A stretch of DNA of 64,000 bases from Cafeteria roenbergensis (Eukaryota; Sar; Bigyra; Bicosoecida; Cafeteriaceae), in assembly GCA_008330645.1 (NCBI GenBank), contig VLTN01000024.1, positions 1 to 64,000 of the forward strand. Reading direction: 5' to 3'. The number at the start of each line of letters is the position of its first letter. Position 1 is the stretch's first letter. The position numbers and the translations under genes are program-made. Shown in pieces: positions 63,115 through 64,000 of this stretch. The notes beneath the pieces were generated by a model. The model ran no database searches and had not been told where the DNA came from. It saw nothing but the letters and a program-made list of their open reading frames with translations.

Positions 63115-64000
63115 ATGATGGACATCCTTGCCGAATCCCTGGTGCGTGGGTGGTGCCACGGCTGCCGCGCACGGGGCATGCCCGCCACGCTTGTTGCCGC
63201 CAGCCTGTGACGACCCCGTTGTTGCCGGGTGTTCCACTCCGCGTCAGGCCCTTTGCCTTGCCCTCGCCCCCCCCCTTCCTGTTCGCGCCGTGGCTCCTGC
63301 AGACCGTGACGAACGTTTCCGTCTCGATCGCGGCCTCCGTGCTGGTTGCTGCCGTGTGGTTCTATGTACTCTCGCCGCTGTACACCCGCTCGGTAATCCG
63401 GGCCGCCTTCAAGGAGGTCGACGGCCAGAAGCTCGGCGAGACCAAGTTCGTGCCCATCTTCGGCGAATTTGCAGCGGTGAGCCTCAGTCCTTCACGGTGC
63501 CTTTTGCGTTCCGCGCGTGCCCTCGCGTGGCGGGCCGCGGCAGCACGGAGCGCTCCGTGTGTTGCTGATCCGAGACTGCTTCGCGCTTTGCGTCGGTGGA
63601 ATTGCGCGGCCCGCAGGTCGGGGCCGCCAAGTTCACCAAGGGCATCCCAGTGGCCCATGCGGCGCGCTGCACGATGGAGAACTTTGAGCACGGTGTCGTG
63701 CGCGACACGCTTGGCCGCGGCAAGTTTGCGCTGGCTCAAGGGAACCTTGCGTACCTGCCCGTGGTCACCTCCAAGTGCCGCGACGTGAACCACGACGTGC
63801 TGATCAAGCAGTCGCACAGCTTCGGAAAGCCCGACTTCGTCCGCGCCGCCCTGCAGCCGGTGATCGGGTCGAACAACCTCGTGCTGCTGGACGGCGACGC
63901 CCATGCCTCGCGCCGTCGCCTGCTCTCGCCGGCCTTCAGCATCTCCAACCTCAAGCACCTCATCCCCATGTTCGCGCGCGCCGCGCGCCTGCACGTGTCC
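63115..64000 (+). CDS. Cytochrome P450, 5' part
   Basis: Membrane-bound haem monooxygenase, cut by the window end. Exon 1 (63115-63141) has only nine codons (MMDILAESL). Exon 2 is 63303-63476 and exon 3 runs from 63617 beyond 64000. Donors are GTGCGT (the one clear exception to GTGAG) and GTGAGC; phase 0 is kept. Residues ~14-34 form the N-terminal ER anchor (VSIAASVLVAAVWFYVLSPL). Then come the K-F/P-rich P450 N-terminal region and, at the end of the window, VLLDGDAHASRRRLLSPAFS followed by LKHLIPMFARAARLHV. This is the helix C WxxxRR(L)LxPAF motif of class II P450s, with H-A-S-R-R-R in place of W-x-x-x-R-R. The haem-binding cysteine and helix I would lie outside. The sub-family (CYP3/4/711-like) cannot be fixed from this part. 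Confidence 0.88.

Noticed and set aside
1-64000. Mobile elements, integrated viruses, CRISPR arrays or bacterial operons
   Set aside because: No transposase, reverse transcriptase, capsid-like protein, terminal repeats or regularly spaced repeat array was seen; all recognisable genes are eukaryotic and intron-bearing.

Overview
The window is 64 kb of nuclear DNA from a very GC-rich (about 70% by eye) intron-bearing microbial eukaryote. Every recognisable protein is eukaryotic: an RNA polymerase III subunit, TRAPP, VPS45, GINS, GPI-anchor enzymes, seipin, a transportin-type importin, an RBR ubiquitin ligase, a UBLCP1-like protein and a P450. Introns are mostly 120-430 bp, nearly all with a GTGAG donor and a pyrimidine-rich tract before YAG. 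I see no plastid-specific gene, mobile element, virus-like element, tRNA or CRISPR array. The lineage (GC-rich alga or heterotrophic protist) cannot be fixed from this window.

Layout. 0-4.7 kb: 3' end of POLR3K (+), TRAPPC2L (-), PIGB-like GPI mannosyltransferase (+). 4.9-9.4 kb: FAM98 (-) head-to-head with VPS45 (+). 10.0-14.5 kb: GINS3/PSF3 (-), a glutathione S-transferase (-), PIGU-like (+), ending in an 11-bp satellite. 14.7-19.4 kb: TMEM41/VTT protein (-) and ACSS3-like acyl-CoA synthetase (+). 19.8-27.5 kb: an enlarged seipin (-) head-to-head with a transportin-3/importin-13-like karyopherin (+). 27.8-36.2 kb: a tiny UBZ-like zinc-finger gene (+) followed by a giant C2/ankyrin/RBR E3 ligase (+). 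36.7-38.3 kb: RSL1D1-like (-). 39.0-50.9 kb: a giant coiled-coil gene (+) with four tandem 645-bp units. 51.4-54.2 kb: COA7-like (-) head-to-head with a UBL/FCP-like phosphatase homologue with a His-rich tail (+). 54.2-55.5 kb: a lower-GC gap with a possible minus-strand exon. 55.5-62.9 kb: LRR protein with a 6.8-kb last exon and a (CAG)28 tract (+). 63.1 kb to the end: 5' part of a cytochrome P450 (+).

The genes form no operon or pathway. Genes mostly alternate strands, giving seven head-to-head pairs, five of them with start codons 124-198 bp apart. Loose themes are GPI-anchor synthesis (PIGB, PIGU), ER/lipid and vesicle biology (seipin, TMEM41, TRAPPC2L, VPS45) and ubiquitin biology (UBZ-like protein, RBR ligase, UBL-phosphatase homologue).

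Several genes (TRAPPC2L, PIGB-like, the coiled-coil gene, COA7-like) need one-base frame changes to follow conserved or repetitive protein sequence, while multi-kb neighbours are clean. Inside the 645-bp repeat the changes can be compared with sister copies and look like homopolymer consensus errors. Exon models were built by hand from splice signals, phase and protein similarity remembered from known families. No database was searched.
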